A DNA stretch of 6,586 bases from Flavobacteriaceae bacterium (GTDB lineage: Bacteria > Bacteroidota > Bacteroidia > Flavobacteriales > Flavobacteriaceae): the NCBI GenBank assembly GCA_030613745.1, contig JAUWLK010000153.1:1-6586 (forward strand), in the 5' to 3' direction. The position numbers and the translations under genes were made by a program. Under the pieces are notes generated by a model. The model did no database searches. It was not told where the DNA came from and worked only from the letters and a program-made list of their open reading frames with translations. Positions 5,584-6,586 of the stretch are shown in pieces (within the stretch, counting starts at the first letter, position 1; each line of letters begins with the position of its first letter).

Positions 5584-6390
5584 ATGCATAAGAAATTGAT
5601 TATAGATTTAAAAAACTTAGCTCAAGATATTCTTCAATTAAAAGATGAGGTTGAGATAGATTTGTTACGTCAAAAATCTCAAGAAATTTTCGAAAAATTA
5701 ATGGTTTTAGATTATTTAAATAAAAATAATATTTTACCTCTTGAAGATAAAACAGCAGATTTAGTTTTAGATAATGATATACCAATTTTAGAAGCAGAAA
5801 ATAAAGGACTTTATGTTGAAGATAAGCTAAATGAGGATCTTGACTTAAACTTAAAGAATGAATCGGATTTAAATATACATTCTTTAGAATTAAAAGAATT
5901 TGAAACTAAAAATGAAGAGAAATCACAAATAGAAGAGGAAGAAATTAAAGACAAACCAGAAGCCTTAGATGATATATTTGTTCCTACTTTTAATGAGATT
6001 AAAGAAGATTTAAGCCAAAAAGAAGAGTTTAAAGATACAATTACCATTGAAGAAACCGAAAGATTTTTTGAAAGAAAGAGAATAGAAAAGATTCAAAAAA
6101 AAATTATAAACAAACGGGTTGAAAGAGATTCAAAACAGCTTTCCTTACATGATAAATTACTTAGCAACACCATTCATATTGGTTTAAATGACCGTATAGC
6201 ATTTGTGAATAATTTATTTAATTTTAGTCAGGTAGATTTTAACAAAGTAATGAGTACACTTCATGATTTTGAAAACAAAAAAGAAGCTTTTGATTTTATT
6301 AATTATACTGTGAAATCAAAATATAACTGGAAAGGCAAGGAGGATCTTGTAGAAAGATTTTTAACAATAATAGAAAGAAAATATTTATAA
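5584..6390 (+). CDS. Conserved Bacteroidota protein of unknown function: helical N-terminus, acidic linker, conserved C-terminal domain
   Basis: A 268-residue protein with no signal peptide or membrane segment, so probably cytoplasmic. Three parts are visible. Residues 1-48 look like a helix or coiled coil (heptad-like Leu/Ile in LIIDLKNLAQDILQL and a second helix to LNK). Residues 50-155 are very acidic and low in complexity (Glu/Asp runs such as EEEE at 117-120), probably disordered. Residues 160-185 are basic (RFFERKRIEKIQKK), and 187-268 form a compact domain with SLHDKL, IGLNDRIAFVNNLF (199-212) and YNWKGKEDLVERF (247-259). I recall similar C-termini in hypothetical proteins across Flavobacteriia but know no function. 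The shape suggests an adaptor or scaffold, which is only inference. The ATG at 5584 is the first in frame and gives an intact N-terminal helix. It is divergent from tdk. Confidence 0.8.
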   Translation: MHKKLIIDLKNLAQDILQLKDEVEIDLLRQKSQEIFEKLMVLDYLNKNNILPLEDKTADLVLDNDIPILEAENKGLYVEDKLNEDLDLNLKNESDLNIHSLELKEFETKNEEKSQIEEEEIKDKPEALDDIFVPTFNEIKEDLSQKEEFKDTITIEETERFFERKRIEKIQKKIINKRVERDSKQLSLHDKLLSNTIHIGLNDRIAFVNNLFNFSQVDFNKVMSTLHDFENKKEAFDFINYTVKSKYNWKGKEDLVERFLTIIERKYL

Positions 6391-6435
6391 ATTAAATATT
6401 ATAAACAAATTAGAGTTTAACTAAACATTTGACAG

Positions 6436-6454
6436 TATGATCTAAAATATCATA
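6436..6454. repeat. Small inverted repeat in the convergent intergenic gap
   Basis: TATGAT and ATCATA are separated by 7 bases (CTAAAAT). The repeat lies between the gene ending at 6390 and the probable minus-strand gene ending at 6516. A hairpin here could help end transcription from both sides, but it is AT-only except for one pair and has no T-tract, so it is a weak terminator candidate. Confidence 0.25.
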
Positions 6455-6515
6455 TAATTGATAAAGCACAGATCAAACTTTTGAAAATCAATATTCAATA
6501 GATATTTTAGGGTAT

Positions 6516-6586
6516 TTATTGTTTAGCCTCCTTTTTCTTTTTGTGTTCTTTTTTGTAAATCAATTTATCCGCTTTTTTTGATGTTT
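6516..6586 (-). CDS. Lysine-rich C-terminus of an unidentified minus-strand gene (partial)
   Basis: Reading the minus strand from the right edge, one frame stays open for 22 codons to a TAA at 6518-6516, giving TSKKADKLIYKKEHKKKKEAKQ in two parts: a mixed segment TSKKADKLIYKKEH and a basic tail KKKKEAKQ. Lysine-rich ends of this kind are common in small Bacteroidota proteins. The frame is too short to name a family and could be chance, as A-rich sequence reads as lysine. It would be convergent with the gene ending at 6390. Confidence 0.4.
   Translation of the reverse strand, partial: TSKKADKLIYKKEHKKKKEAKQ

Noticed and set aside
5811..6047. Serine-rich minus-strand frame inside the gene at 5584
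   Set aside because: It is the complement of the Glu/Lys/Asp-rich linker; its composition is a by-product, and the plus-strand gene is conserved over the whole length.
1..6586. CRISPR array, tRNA or rRNA
   Set aside because: No regularly spaced repeats, tRNA-like cloverleaf or rRNA-like sequence was seen by eye on either strand.

Overview
The window comes from an AT-rich member of the Bacteroidota, most likely Flavobacteriaceae. This rests on the protein sequences (an alanine racemase ending ISQRVRRVII, a thymidine kinase with CTKTG in place of a CxxCG zinc motif, a bacterial GH3-family protein next to an M23 peptidase), on A-rich start regions without clear Shine-Dalgarno sequences, on several matches to the Bacteroidota -7 promoter element TAnnTTTG, and on a lipoprotein signal followed directly by an acidic stretch. 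The genus cannot be fixed from the sequence alone.

Layout, left to right. Positions 1-54 are the last 17 codons of an unidentified plus-strand gene. Next is a small PrcB-like lipoprotein gene (106-564), then a diverged second copy of that same gene tail (586-642). An intergenic region carries a perfect 12-bp inverted repeat (699-710 / 745-756) that brackets a candidate promoter. This leads into a plus-strand group, probably one transcript: a membrane-anchored M23 peptidase (759-1619), a GTG-started GH3-family adenylating enzyme (1662-3170) and, 3 nt later, a MOSC-domain gene (3174-3717) split by a one-base frameshift. One base further on, facing the other way, is the end of a minus-strand pair: thymidine kinase (4809-5423) and alanine racemase (3719-4819), overlapping by 11 nt. 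Divergent from tdk is a conserved gene of unknown function (5584-6390) with an acidic linker and a well-formed C-terminal domain. A lysine-rich C-terminus of another minus-strand gene probably enters at the right edge (6516-6586).

How the genes fit together: the M23 peptidase and alanine racemase both concern peptidoglycan (trimming and D-alanine supply), and thymidine kinase is nucleotide salvage. The GH3 enzyme has all visible ATP-binding motifs, but its substrate is unknown. Most of the window is ordinary core genome. The parts that stand out are the left end (gene-tail duplication around the lipoprotein gene), the inverted repeat around the M23 promoter, and the broken MOSC gene. I found no CRISPR array, tRNA, rRNA or recognisable insertion sequence, and no clear sign of a wholly new multi-gene system.
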